Shown: piece after piece, positions 49,715 through 58,190 of the stretch
Layout of the letters: every line of letters starts with the position of its first letter
Position numbering within the stretch: the first letter of the stretch is position 1
Assembly: GCA_016788065.1 (NCBI GenBank)
Contig: JAEUTI010000077.1
Coordinates: 1-64,000, forward strand
Length of the DNA stretch: 64,000 nt
From: Bacteroidia bacterium
GTDB taxonomy: Bacteria; Bacteroidota; Bacteroidia; AKYH767-A; OLB10
Reading direction: 5' to 3'
Made by a program: the position numbers and the translations under genes
The notes under the pieces: model-generated
Told to the model about the DNA's origin: nothing
The model's database searches: none
The model's input: only the letters and a program-made list of their open reading frames with translations

Positions 49715-51481
49715 TCAGTTTTGAGGTACTTCCTTGAATTGAATTTCATAAAGCTGATAGTAGAAACCACCTTTAGCCAGGAGTTCCTGATGGTTACCTG
49801 ACTCTACGATTTTCCCCTGATCCATTACAATGATTTTCGAAGCATTCTGAATAGTTGCGAGTCGGTGAGCAATTACAATAGAAGTACGGCCTTTGGTAAT
49901 GACTTTTGTAGCATGTGTTATCATTGCTTCACTTTCCGAATCAATGGAAGACGTGGCTTCATCCAGGATTAGCACTGAAGGATTAAAAACATAAGCTCTG
50001 ATGAATGAGATCAGCTGCCTCTGCCCCATTGAAAGCATTGCACCCCGTTCACCGGGATTAAATTGGAGGCCGCCCGGCAATTTGTCGATGAATGAATCGG
50101 CACCTACTTGTCGGGCGCCATGCTGCACCTGAGCTAAAGTGATAGATGGATCATCAAGTGTGATATTTTTTTCAATAGTGTCGGAAAAAAGAAAAACATC
50201 TTGCAGTACCAATGCGATATTGCTGCGAAGTGATTTTACATCATAATCATATAAGTCGATATCATCGATCAGAATCTGTCCTTTGGAAATATCATAAAAC
50301 CGGTTAATCAGATTGATAATAGTGGATTTTCCGGCTCCGGTAGCTCCAACAAATGCAAGTGTTTCTCCCGGGTGTGCAATGAAAGATACATCTCGCAGCA
50401 CCCAATCTTCATTTTGATAAGCAAACCACACATTTCGGAATTCTATTTTCCCTTTCAGGTTATCAGCTGTTTTGTAAGTTCCTGCAAGTTGATTTCCGGA
50501 AGGCGTATCAAATACCTTAAAAATCCGCTCTGAGCTTACCATTCCCATTTGAAGCGTATTGAACTTATCTGCCAATTCACGAATAGGCCGGAACAGCATA
50601 TTGATTAGCATAATAAAAGATACTACCGTTCCAAAACTTGCCTGACCTTCTATTACGTTACCGGCACCCCACCATACTATGAGTCCAATGGAAATTGCGG
50701 ACAAAATTTCCACAACCGGAAAAAAAATACTGTAATACCAGACCGATTTTACATTGGCGATGCGATGTTGTTTGTTGATCTCTTTAAAATTTTCGAATGA
50801 AATTTGTTCCCGATTAAAAACCTGAACTATTTTTATCCCGGTAAGATGTTCCTGAACAAAAACGTTCAGTGCAGCAACCTGAGTCCGGACATCATTAAAT
50901 GTCTTTTTAATTTTATTCTTAAAGATATTGGTAGCGATCAGCAATAACGGCAATGTGCTTAAGCTGATGAGGGTAAGTTGCCAGTCGACATAAAACATAT
51001 AACTGATGATAACCACCAATTGTAAAATATCCCCAATAATTACAATCAGACCATCTGAAAATATATCTGCAATAGTTTCCATATCGGAAACAGTTCGTGT
51101 TACCGGAGTACCTACGGGAGTTTTATCGAAATAAGGCATTTTAAACCTGACAATGTGATTGAAGAGTTTCACACGCATATCACGTATTACAAACTGGCCC
51201 AATAAGTTGGTCTGGTGACTGTGAAAAAATTGCAGGAGACTTTGAAATAACAGCACGCCAATCATCAGCATGGTCATGTTCAGCAGACCTATCAGGTCAC
51301 TGTTGGTTATATAGCCATCCAATGTTAATTGTGTCAGCCAGGGACGAACAGGACCAAGTAATGCCAGACCTACTGTTAAAACAACAGTATACCAAAAAAT
51401 GCTTTTATAGGGTGAGACGAAAGCAAAGACTCTTTTCAGAACGGGTAAATCGATTGCTTTTCCGGTGACTCCAGTGCTCAT
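49715..51481 (-). CDS. ABC transporter, fused permease and ATPase (MsbA-like exporter)
   Basis: Half-size exporter of 588 residues expected to dimerise. Six membrane helices occupy residues 15-320. The ATPase domain has Walker A FVGATGAGKSTIINLI, Q-loop VLQDVFLFSDT, signature LSMGQRQLISFIRA (LSxGQ, where the usual Gly is Met), Walker B VLILDEATSSID and H-loop IVIAHRLAT. Relatives export lipids, LPS precursors or drugs; the substrate is not evident. It begins 6 bases after truA on the same strand, so they are probably co-transcribed. Confidence 0.9.
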   Translation of the reverse strand: MSTGVTGKAIDLPVLKRVFAFVSPYKSIFWYTVVLTVGLALLGPVRPWLTQLTLDGYITNSDLIGLLNMTMLMIGVLLFQSLLQFFHSHQTNLLGQFVIRDMRVKLFNHIVRFKMPYFDKTPVGTPVTRTVSDMETIADIFSDGLIVIIGDILQLVVIISYMFYVDWQLTLISLSTLPLLLIATNIFKNKIKKTFNDVRTQVAALNVFVQEHLTGIKIVQVFNREQISFENFKEINKQHRIANVKSVWYYSIFFPVVEILSAISIGLIVWWGAGNVIEGQASFGTVVSFIMLINMLFRPIRELADKFNTLQMGMVSSERIFKVFDTPSGNQLAGTYKTADNLKGKIEFRNVWFAYQNEDWVLRDVSFIAHPGETLAFVGATGAGKSTIINLINRFYDISKGQILIDDIDLYDYDVKSLRSNIALVLQDVFLFSDTIEKNITLDDPSITLAQVQHGARQVGADSFIDKLPGGLQFNPGERGAMLSMGQRQLISFIRAYVFNPSVLILDEATSSIDSESEAMITHATKVITKGRTSIVIAHRLATIQNASKIIVMDQGKIVESGNHQELLAKGGFYYQLYEIQFKEVPQN

Positions 51482-51487
51482 ATAATA

Positions 51488-52261
51488 TTATCCGGGAAAT
51501 TGAAATCCGGCAGGTTCTGTTAAGTATGGATAAGTAATTCTGGTGAGATAAAGACCCGCGGCAGGTGCAGATGTTCCGGCCTGGCTTCGGTTTTTAGCAA
51601 GCAGTATCTCATCCAGAGCTTCAGGAGGCATTTTCGCAGTGCCTACATCCAGTAAAGTTCCTACAATAGCTCTCACCATCCCACGCAGGAAGCGGTCGGC
51701 AGTAATTGTGAAGACAAGCATTTCATTGCGGTATTCCCACTGTGCATGTGTGATTTTGCAATTGTTGGTTTTTACCTGAGTATTGGATTTGCTGAAAGAG
51801 CTGAAATCGGTATGTGATTTTATAATATCACATGCTTTTTGCATGAGATTTAAATCCGGATTCCGGAAACCATGAAATGCATAATCTCTGAGGAACGGAT
51901 TTTTATTTCTGCAAATGAAGTATTCATAAGTCCGGGATGTGGCATCAAACCGGGCATGTGCATTTTCCGGCACATCAATAATTTCATGAATGGCAATATC
52001 GTCGGGTAAAATTGCATTCAGCTGATAAAGCATTCTACCGGGATCGGCAATTGGCTCAGATAAGTCAAAATGTGCATAAAACATTCTGGCATGTACCCCT
52101 GCATCGGTTCTGCCGCAACCTGTGGTAGCAACTTCATGACCGGAAATCACAGTAAGTGCCTGATTCAGTTTTTCCTGCACAGAAATTGCATTTTCCTGAA
52201 TTTGCCAACCCGAATAATGGGTTCCCTGAAAGGAAAGGCGTACAAAATAACGATGAGTCAT
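51488..52261 (-). CDS. truA: tRNA pseudouridine synthase A
   Basis: Isomerises U38-U40 in the tRNA anticodon stem. The catalytic Asp is in TTGCGRTDAGVHARMFYAHF (GRTDAGVHA). FQGTHYSGWQIQEN opens the fold, and FRNPDLNLMQKACDII and FLRGMVRAIVGTLLDVG are typical of the C-terminal half. An exact -7 box lies upstream; the leader holds a small GC hairpin. Confidence 0.96.
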   Translation of the reverse strand: MTHRYFVRLSFQGTHYSGWQIQENAISVQEKLNQALTVISGHEVATTGCGRTDAGVHARMFYAHFDLSEPIADPGRMLYQLNAILPDDIAIHEIIDVPENAHARFDATSRTYEYFICRNKNPFLRDYAFHGFRNPDLNLMQKACDIIKSHTDFSSFSKSNTQVKTNNCKITHAQWEYRNEMLVFTITADRFLRGMVRAIVGTLLDVGTAKMPPEALDEILLAKNRSQAGTSAPAAGLYLTRITYPYLTEPAGFQFPG

Positions 52262-52292
52262 GACATATATCCGGTTCCTTCCCGGAAAGGTG

Positions 52293-52300
52293 CAAAGGTA
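52293..52300 (-). promoter_or_regulatory. -7 box of truA
   Basis: TACCTTTG on the minus strand, exact TAnnTTTG, 31 bases before the ATG. Confidence 0.55.
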
Positions 52301-52395
52301 CGAAGTTGAGGAATAAAAGACCTGAAAGAATAATTTGCTGATAGAATCGTTAATAAGTCGTTATTCGTTAGAACTTTAGCAGGCATTGTTTTTAA

Positions 52396-52403
52396 TACCT
52401 TTG
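52396..52403 (+). promoter_or_regulatory. -7 box of the moxR-bat leader
   Basis: TACCTTTG, exact TAnnTTTG; a TTTA lies 17 bases upstream. Transcription would begin near 52410, about 95 bases before the moxR ATG. Confidence 0.55.
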
Positions 52404-52409
52404 CGATCA

Positions 52410-52493
52410 GACAGAAAACGGATAAAACCGTTAATTATAGCTTTGTCTTCATAAAAATTTCATGGATTGGGCTCTAATATTGAGCCCGTTTTT
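52410..52493 (+). ncRNA. Candidate leader RNA or small RNA ending in a terminator hairpin, upstream of moxR
   Basis: Between a -7 box and the moxR ATG lie two hairpins: AACGG-ATAAAA-CCGTT (52417-52432), and GGGCTC-TAATATT-GAGCCC followed by GTTTTT (52469-52493), an intrinsic-terminator shape ending 12 bases before the ATG. AAAACGG (52415-52421) is also complementary to CCGTTTT (52486-52492) in the terminator's 3' side, so the two could pair instead and release the terminator. The boundaries are inferred from promoter and terminator positions; I do not recognise a known RNA family. Confidence 0.5.
52469..52493 (+). terminator. Terminator-like hairpin in the moxR leader
   Basis: Six-base perfect stem GGGCTC/GAGCCC, seven-base loop, then GTTTTT. 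Lies inside the untranslated leader rather than after a gene, so it may be an attenuator. Confidence 0.65.
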
Positions 52494-52504
52494 AAACGCA
52501 TCAT

Positions 52505-53491
52505 ATGACAGATATCAGGGAAATTAATGAGCGCATCCAGCAGGAAAGTGCATTTGTAGAGCTTTTAAATCTGGAGGTAGGAAAAGCCATCATAGGCCAG
52601 AAATATATGCTGGAAAGGCTTTTAATAGGTTTACTTTCAAATGGTCACCTGTTATTGGAAGGTGTTCCGGGATTGGCTAAAACACTGGCAATAAAATCGC
52701 TGGCATCAGCTATACATTCTAAATTCAGCAGAATTCAGTTCACGCCTGATTTATTGCCGGCGGATTTGCTGGGAACCATGATATACAACCAGAAAAAGGA
52801 GGAGTTTACTGTTCGTAAAGGACCTTTATTTTCCAACTTTATATTGGCCGATGAAATTAACCGTGCCCCTGCTAAAGTGCAAAGTGCCTTGCTGGAGGCT
52901 ATGCAGGAGCGTCAGGTAACCATTGGTGAGGAAACTTTCCATTTGGAAGAACCATTTTTGGTTTTAGCAACCCAGAATCCTATTGAGCAGGAAGGAACTT
53001 ATCCCCTGCCTGAAGCTCAGCTGGATCGTTTCATGCTGAAAATTGTGATTGGTTATCCAAATAAGGAAGAGGAACGTTTGATCATTCGCCAGAATCTAAA
53101 TCCTGAACCAATTAAAATAAATCCGGTTGTTACAACCAATGAAATTCTGAAAGCCCGTAAAGTGGTGAAGGAAGTTTATATGGATGAGAAAATCGAAAAG
53201 TACATTCTGGATATAGTATTCGCAACCCGTTTCCCTGCCGACAATAATCTTGGTAAACTGAAGCAATTAATCAGTTACGGAGCATCGCCACGGGCAAGTA
53301 TAAACCTTGCGCTTGCTTCCAAAGCTTATGCATTTGTGAAGCGTCGCGGGTATGTTATTCCTGAAGATGTGCGAGCTGTTTGTCACGATATTCTTCGTCA
53401 TCGTATTGGTTTAACTTATGAAGCGGAAGCAGAAAATGTTACAACCGATGAAGTCGTAAATGAAGTTTTAAATGCTGTTGAAGTGCCATAG
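52505..53491 (+). CDS. MoxR-family AAA+ ATPase
   Basis: Chaperone-like ATPase of 328 residues that typically works with von Willebrand A (VWA) proteins to mature or insert cofactors into complexes. Walker A is LEGVPGLAKTLAIKSLA, Walker B ILADEINRAPAKVQSALLEA, sensor 1 LATQNPIEQEGTYPLPEAQL (all classic MoxR), with the lid domain after YGASPRASINLALASKA. It is first in an eight-gene cluster with a DUF58 protein and batABCDE. Expression may be governed by the leader hairpin just upstream. Confidence 0.95.
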   Translation: MTDIREINERIQQESAFVELLNLEVGKAIIGQKYMLERLLIGLLSNGHLLLEGVPGLAKTLAIKSLASAIHSKFSRIQFTPDLLPADLLGTMIYNQKKEEFTVRKGPLFSNFILADEINRAPAKVQSALLEAMQERQVTIGEETFHLEEPFLVLATQNPIEQEGTYPLPEAQLDRFMLKIVIGYPNKEEERLIIRQNLNPEPIKINPVVTTNEILKARKVVKEVYMDEKIEKYILDIVFATRFPADNNLGKLKQLISYGASPRASINLALASKAYAFVKRRGYVIPEDVRAVCHDILRHRIGLTYEAEAENVTTDEVVNEVLNAVEVP

Positions 53492-53536
53492 TCGATAGAA
53501 CTGGCTATTGTTATTTGAAACTTAAATCAGAAAATT

Positions 53537-54412
53537 GTGGAAACCACTGAACTTTTAAAGAAAGTCAGGAAAATAGAGATTAAGACAAGAGGATTGTCAA
53601 ATCAGATATTCTCCGGCGAATACCACTCCGCCTTCAAAGGCCGGGGAATGGCATTCAGTGAGGTACGTGAATATATGCCGGGTGATGATATCCGCAACAT
53701 CGATTGGAATGTAACCGCACGCTTCAATCATCCTTTTGTAAAGATTTTTGAGGAAGAGAGGGAATTAACAGTGATGTTATTGGTTGATATCAGTGCATCT
53801 GGTGATTATGGTACCCGCCGTCAATTTAAGAGGGAACTGATTACTGAATTGTGTGCGGTACTTTCGTTCAGTGCCATTCAGAACAATGATAAAATTGGCG
53901 TGATATTTTTTAGTGATAAGATTGAAAAATTCATCCCACCAAAGAAAGGAAAATCACACATACTTCGTATTATTCGGGAGCTGATTGACTTTAAGCCTTC
54001 TTCGCCCGGAACAGATATTGGTGGTGCTTTACGGTACTTTACCAATATGATTAAGAAGCGTAGTATTTCATTCCTGATTTCAGATTTTCAGTCAGCCGGT
54101 TATGATGATGCACTTAAAATAGCTGCCAGAAAGCACGATTTGGTGGCTATCCGCATTTATGATCACCGGGAGTCGGAATTGCCGGATATTGGACTCATCA
54201 GAATGCAGGATGCAGAAACGGGTTCTTTATTATGGGTCGACAGTTCAAATAAATCTACCCGTGAACAGTATCGGGCAAATTGGCTCAAGACCCAGAAAAC
54301 GACTGAAGAGTTATTTGCCAGAAGCGGTGTTGACCAGGTGAAAATTGCTACCGATCAGAATTATGTTCAACCATTGATAAATCTGTTTAAGAAAAGGGAG
54401 AAAAGGGCGTGA
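53537..54412 (+). CDS. DUF58 domain-containing protein
   Basis: Cytoplasmic protein of 291 residues that accompanies MoxR. The DUF58 motif GRGMAFSEVREYMPGDDIRNIDWNV is at residues about 37-61. A degenerate VWA fold follows with a MIDAS-like DISASGDYG and later ISFLISDFQSAGYDD. Starts at GTG 53537; no ATG is available before the conserved region. It lies 45 bases after moxR and overlaps the next gene by four. Confidence 0.93.
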   Translation: METTELLKKVRKIEIKTRGLSNQIFSGEYHSAFKGRGMAFSEVREYMPGDDIRNIDWNVTARFNHPFVKIFEEERELTVMLLVDISASGDYGTRRQFKRELITELCAVLSFSAIQNNDKIGVIFFSDKIEKFIPPKKGKSHILRIIRELIDFKPSSPGTDIGGALRYFTNMIKKRSISFLISDFQSAGYDDALKIAARKHDLVAIRIYDHRESELPDIGLIRMQDAETGSLLWVDSSNKSTREQYRANWLKTQKTTEELFARSGVDQVKIATDQNYVQPLINLFKKREKRA

Positions 54413-55398
54413 AGCAACCATCAACATTCAAATTTTTTAAGATGACTGCCTGTAACCATTTTCTGATTGTGTTACTTGCTTTATTTTCTTTTGGAAATTC
54501 TCAGCTTAAAGCGCAGGATGTTCAGGCAACTATTTCAGCAGATACCAATGCCATTTTGATCGGGAATCAATTCCGAATGACTCTGGAACTGAAACATCCG
54601 GCCAACGTAACGGCACAATGGCCTAACATACCCGATACTTTTTCGCTGATGGAAGTTGTGCAGCGATCGCCGATTGATACCATCCAGGTTGCATCGGGTA
54701 ATTCTATAACCAATTCTCAACATTTTGTAATTACAAGTTTTGATTCCGGTTATCATGTAATTCCTCCGTTTACATTTAACTATAAACTTTCTGGTGATAC
54801 AACCACCTATTCATCAGAAACAGAGCCTTTACTTATTACCGTAACTTCAATTCCGGTTGATACAACCCGGGCAATTAAAGATTTAAAAGGTCAGGTTCAT
54901 ATTTCCTTTTCATGGATTGAACTACTACCCTATTTAGGAATATTGTTGCTGGCAGTGTTAGCAGGATTTTTAGTTTACCGTTATCTTGAGAACAGAAAAC
55001 GGAAAGTCGTTGCACCTGTGATTGCAGAAGTAAAAAGACCTGCCCATGAGATTGCTCTGGAAGCATTGAAAGAGCTTGATGAACGCAAATTATGGCAGCA
55101 AGGCAATTACAAGGCTTACTACACGGGATTATCCGACATTACCCGAACTTTTATTGAAAACCGGTGGTCAGTTGCAGCAATGGAAATGACCACAGATGAA
55201 ATACTCCATCTGACCATCATTGCGAATCAGATTCCGGACAATTTCACTCAGGTAAAATATCTTTTAGAATTGGCCGACCTGGTAAAATTTGCCAAAGTTA
55301 TACCCATTGCAAACGACAATGAACAAAGTATGAGAGCTGCCATAGCATTTGTAAATGGCAATATCTCAGGTAACTTAAAACCGGAGGATGCATCATGA
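54409..55398 (+). CDS. Bat-operon membrane protein, BatD-like/DUF4381-like
   Basis: Protein of 329 residues: signal peptide (about 1-36), a periplasmic beta-rich domain (VQATISADTNAILIGNQFRM, FVITSFDSGYHVIPPFTF), one membrane helix (LLPYLGILLLAVLAGFLVYR, about 175-195), and a cytoplasmic helical domain (PAHEIALEALKELDERKLWQ, YYTGLSDITRTFIENRW). The layout matches the protein usually found between DUF58 and BatA in Bacteroidota. The periplasmic part resembles a single BatD module. Starts at GTG 54409, overlapping the previous stop; overlaps batA by four. Confidence 0.8.
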   Translation: MKQPSTFKFFKMTACNHFLIVLLALFSFGNSQLKAQDVQATISADTNAILIGNQFRMTLELKHPANVTAQWPNIPDTFSLMEVVQRSPIDTIQVASGNSITNSQHFVITSFDSGYHVIPPFTFNYKLSGDTTTYSSETEPLLITVTSIPVDTTRAIKDLKGQVHISFSWIELLPYLGILLLAVLAGFLVYRYLENRKRKVVAPVIAEVKRPAHEIALEALKELDERKLWQQGNYKAYYTGLSDITRTFIENRWSVAAMEMTTDEILHLTIIANQIPDNFTQVKYLLELADLVKFAKVIPIANDNEQSMRAAIAFVNGNISGNLKPEDAS

Positions 55399-56390
55399 TT
55401 TTTGGAATTGAGTTTGCAAATCCCGGCTATTTATTCCTGCTGCTGCTGTTGCCTTTGATGGTTTTTATTCATTGGAGAATAAGGACACGTCGGCGTACCG
55501 ATATCAGGGTTTCAGATATTAAAATTCTGAGTGGCTATCGAAAATCGTTCAGGCAAAAAATAGGCTGGTTGCCTTTGGTTTGCCGTTTGCTGGCTGTAGT
55601 GCTCATAGTGGTTGCATTAGCGCGACCCAGATCATCTTCAAAAGGCACCAATGTGACCTCCGAAGGAATTTCTATTGTATTGGCAATGGATGTCTCCAGC
55701 AGTATGTTGGCTGAAGATTTGCGACCAAACCGGATTGAAGCATCTAAAAGAGTTGCTGCTGATTTCATTTCAGGAAGGCCGACAGATTTAATGGGGCTTG
55801 TGGTGTTCAGCGGTGAGAGTTTTACACAGTGTCCTATTACCAGTGATCATTCGGTGTTGCTCAATCTGATGGGTGATATAAAAAGTGGCGTATTGGAAGA
55901 TGGTACTGCTTTGGGCGAAGGATTGGCAACTGCTATTGCAAGAATAAAAGACAGCAAAGCAAAAAGTAAAGTCATTATTTTGCTTACTGATGGGGTAAAT
56001 AATTCTGGTTCTATTGCACCTGTTACTGCCGGGGAAATTGCCAAAACCTTCGGTATCCGCGTTTATACTATTGGTGTAGGCAGAAATGGTACAGCCCCCT
56101 ACCCCTTTAAAACTCCTTTTGGAATCCAGTATCAGAATGTGGATGTTCAGATAGATGAGGAAATTCTGCAACAGATTTCTGAGGCAACAGATGCAAAATA
56201 TTTCAGAGCGACTGACAATCGTAAACTGAAGGCCATTTATGAGGAAATAGATAAGATGGAAAAGACGAAAGTGGAGGTAACTGAATTCAGACGATATTCT
56301 GAAGACTTCTTTCCTTACGCACTTGCCGCAGCCTTATTGTTAATATTAGAATTCATTTTACGTTTCACAATTTTAAGAAGTTTACCCTGA
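55395..56390 (+). CDS. batA: BatA: membrane-anchored von Willebrand A protein
   Basis: Aerotolerance operon protein of 331 residues. Two N-terminal membrane helices (about 10-30 and 58-78), a VWA domain with an intact MIDAS (AMDVSSSMLAEDLRPNRIEA, later Thr and TDGVNNSG), and a C-terminal membrane helix (YALAAALLLILEFILRFTIL). VWA domains bind metal-dependent partners and here presumably assemble with MoxR. The start overlaps the preceding stop by four bases. Confidence 0.92.
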   Translation: MIFGIEFANPGYLFLLLLLPLMVFIHWRIRTRRRTDIRVSDIKILSGYRKSFRQKIGWLPLVCRLLAVVLIVVALARPRSSSKGTNVTSEGISIVLAMDVSSSMLAEDLRPNRIEASKRVAADFISGRPTDLMGLVVFSGESFTQCPITSDHSVLLNLMGDIKSGVLEDGTALGEGLATAIARIKDSKAKSKVIILLTDGVNNSGSIAPVTAGEIAKTFGIRVYTIGVGRNGTAPYPFKTPFGIQYQNVDVQIDEEILQQISEATDAKYFRATDNRKLKAIYEEIDKMEKTKVEVTEFRRYSEDFFPYALAAALLLILEFILRFTILRSLP

Positions 56391-56397
56391 TAAAATT

Positions 56398-57456
56398 ATG
56401 TTCAGGATAGCAAACCCGGATTACTTATACCTGTACGCTTTGGTACCGGTTTTTCTGCTGTTGTTTCTGCTTATGAAACGGTGGAAGCGCCGTGCATTGG
56501 CAACATATGGCGATATGCATGTGATCGGAAGGTTGGTCGAAAATGTCTCTGTTTCGAAGCCATGGCTAAAGTTTACATTTTTGATGCTTGCCTATTGCTC
56601 TCTTGTAATGGCAATAGCAAGGCCCCAGATAGGATCCAAGTTGGAAGAAGTAAAACGCCAGGGCGTGGATGTAATGATAGCTCTGGATGTCTCGAACAGC
56701 ATGAATGCGGAGGATATCAGGCCAAGCAGACTGGAGCGAAGCAAACAGGCTATTTATCGGCTGATAGATCAACTACAGGGTGATCGCATTGGATTGGTGG
56801 TATTTGCAGGTCAGGCATATGTGCAATTACCCATTACTACTGATTACGGTGCCGCAAAACTATTTCTCTCCACTATTAACACCGGTATAGTGCCTACACA
56901 GGGCACTGCAATTGGAAGTGCCATCGAGAAATCGGTTGCCTCTATTGGAGACTCCGCAAAACATAACAGTGCAATAATCGTTATTACTGATGGGGAAAAC
57001 CATGAAGATGATGCTATTTCTGCTGCGAAAGAAGCAGTCAGCAAGGGTATTACAGTTCATACTGTGGGGATGGGGTCTCCGGGCGGTGCACCTATCCCGG
57101 TTTTGAGAAACAATTCCCGAACAGGATTTTTACAGGACCGGAATGGCACTACGGTGATCACCAAACTGGATGATGCCATGCTTCAGCAGATTGCAGATGC
57201 GGGGAAAGGTAAATTTATCAGAGCCACCAATTCTGATGATGGCGTAAATGTTCTGATGAAAGAAATCAGTGCCATGGAAAAGAAAGAGTTTGCTTCTAAA
57301 TTATTCACTGATTATGAGGATCAGTTTCAATATTTTTTAGCATTATCTTTACTATTTTTACTCCTCGATTTCCTGATTTCAGAACGTAGAAGTGAATTTA
57401 TTGCCAAATTGAATCTTTTTGGTGAAAGAAAAGAAAAGGAGGTTAAAAAATCATGA
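56398..57456 (+). CDS. batB: BatB: membrane-anchored von Willebrand A protein
   Basis: Paralogue of batA, 352 residues, same layout: two N-terminal helices, VWA with MIDAS ALDVSNSMNAEDIRPSRLER and VITDGENHED, C-terminal helix (YFLALSLLFLLLDFLISERR) and a short basic tail. Starts 7 bases after batA and overlaps batC by four. The two VWA proteins probably form one membrane complex. Confidence 0.92.
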   Translation: MFRIANPDYLYLYALVPVFLLLFLLMKRWKRRALATYGDMHVIGRLVENVSVSKPWLKFTFLMLAYCSLVMAIARPQIGSKLEEVKRQGVDVMIALDVSNSMNAEDIRPSRLERSKQAIYRLIDQLQGDRIGLVVFAGQAYVQLPITTDYGAAKLFLSTINTGIVPTQGTAIGSAIEKSVASIGDSAKHNSAIIVITDGENHEDDAISAAKEAVSKGITVHTVGMGSPGGAPIPVLRNNSRTGFLQDRNGTTVITKLDDAMLQQIADAGKGKFIRATNSDDGVNVLMKEISAMEKKEFASKLFTDYEDQFQYFLALSLLFLLLDFLISERRSEFIAKLNLFGERKEKEVKKS

Positions 57457-58190
57457 AAAAAGATAAACTGTTTCTTTTGACTTCATTGTTACTGATGGTA
57501 ACCATGACTGCTTTTGCACAAAAAGAAAAGAAGGAAATAAGAGCCGGTAATGACAGGTATGAGAAAGGTAATTATAGTGATGCAGAAACCGAATATCGCA
57601 AGGCTCTCGAAAAGAATCAGTCCTCCTACCCCGGTACCTATAATTTAGGGGGTGCATTGTACCGTCAGAAAAAATTTGATGAAGCAGTTCAGCAATATCA
57701 GCAAGCTATCGACAAAACCACTGATCCTAAGGAAAAAGCCTCTTCCTACCACAACCTTGGAAACTCAATGGTCAAGGCTCAGAAATATGCGGAAAGCATT
57801 GATGCTTACAAAAAGGCCTTGAAGCTTAATCCTTCCGATAATGATACGCGGTATAATTTGGCTTATGCTCAGGCCATGTTAAGAAAGCAGCAAGAGCAGC
57901 AACAACAGGATCAGCAGAACCAAAATCAGGACCAGCAAAATAAAGATCAGAAAAATCAGCAAAACAAGGATCAGCAGCAAAAAGATCAAAAGAACCAGGA
58001 TCAGAAGTCGCAGGATCAAAAAAATAAGGAGCAGCAAAAAGATCAGCAAAAAAAAGAGGCACAACAGCCTAAAATTTCCAAAGAAGATGCGGAACGTTTG
58101 TTGAAAGCATTGAAAAATGATGAACAGAATCTGCAACAAAAATTATCCCGCAAGGAAGGTGAAAAAATAAGGATTGAAAAAGATTGGTAA
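57453..58190 (+). CDS. batC: BatC: TPR protein with low-complexity Gln/Lys/Asp tail
   Basis: Exported protein of 245 residues: signal peptide MKKDKLFLLTSLLLMVTMTAFAQ, TPRs in residues about 30-140 (RYEKGNYSDAETEYRKALEK, AVQQYQQAIDKTTDPKEKAS, KYAESIDAYKKALKLNPSDN), then about 70 residues almost only of Gln, Asp, Lys and Asn (KDQKNQQNKDQ-like units). A final charged helix (KISKEDAERLLKALKNDEQN) follows. The TPRs probably bind the periplasmic parts of the Bat proteins. The repetitive tail can vary in length. Confidence 0.9.
   Translation: MKKDKLFLLTSLLLMVTMTAFAQKEKKEIRAGNDRYEKGNYSDAETEYRKALEKNQSSYPGTYNLGGALYRQKKFDEAVQQYQQAIDKTTDPKEKASSYHNLGNSMVKAQKYAESIDAYKKALKLNPSDNDTRYNLAYAQAMLRKQQEQQQQDQQNQNQDQQNKDQKNQQNKDQQQKDQKNQDQKSQDQKNKEQQKDQQKKEAQQPKISKEDAERLLKALKNDEQNLQQKLSRKEGEKIRIEKDW

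Noticed and set aside
57890-58070. Low-complexity Gln/Lys/Asp stretch in batC considered a frameshift or assembly error
   Set aside because: The frame stays open through it and continues into a normal helical end; such tails are usual in BatC.
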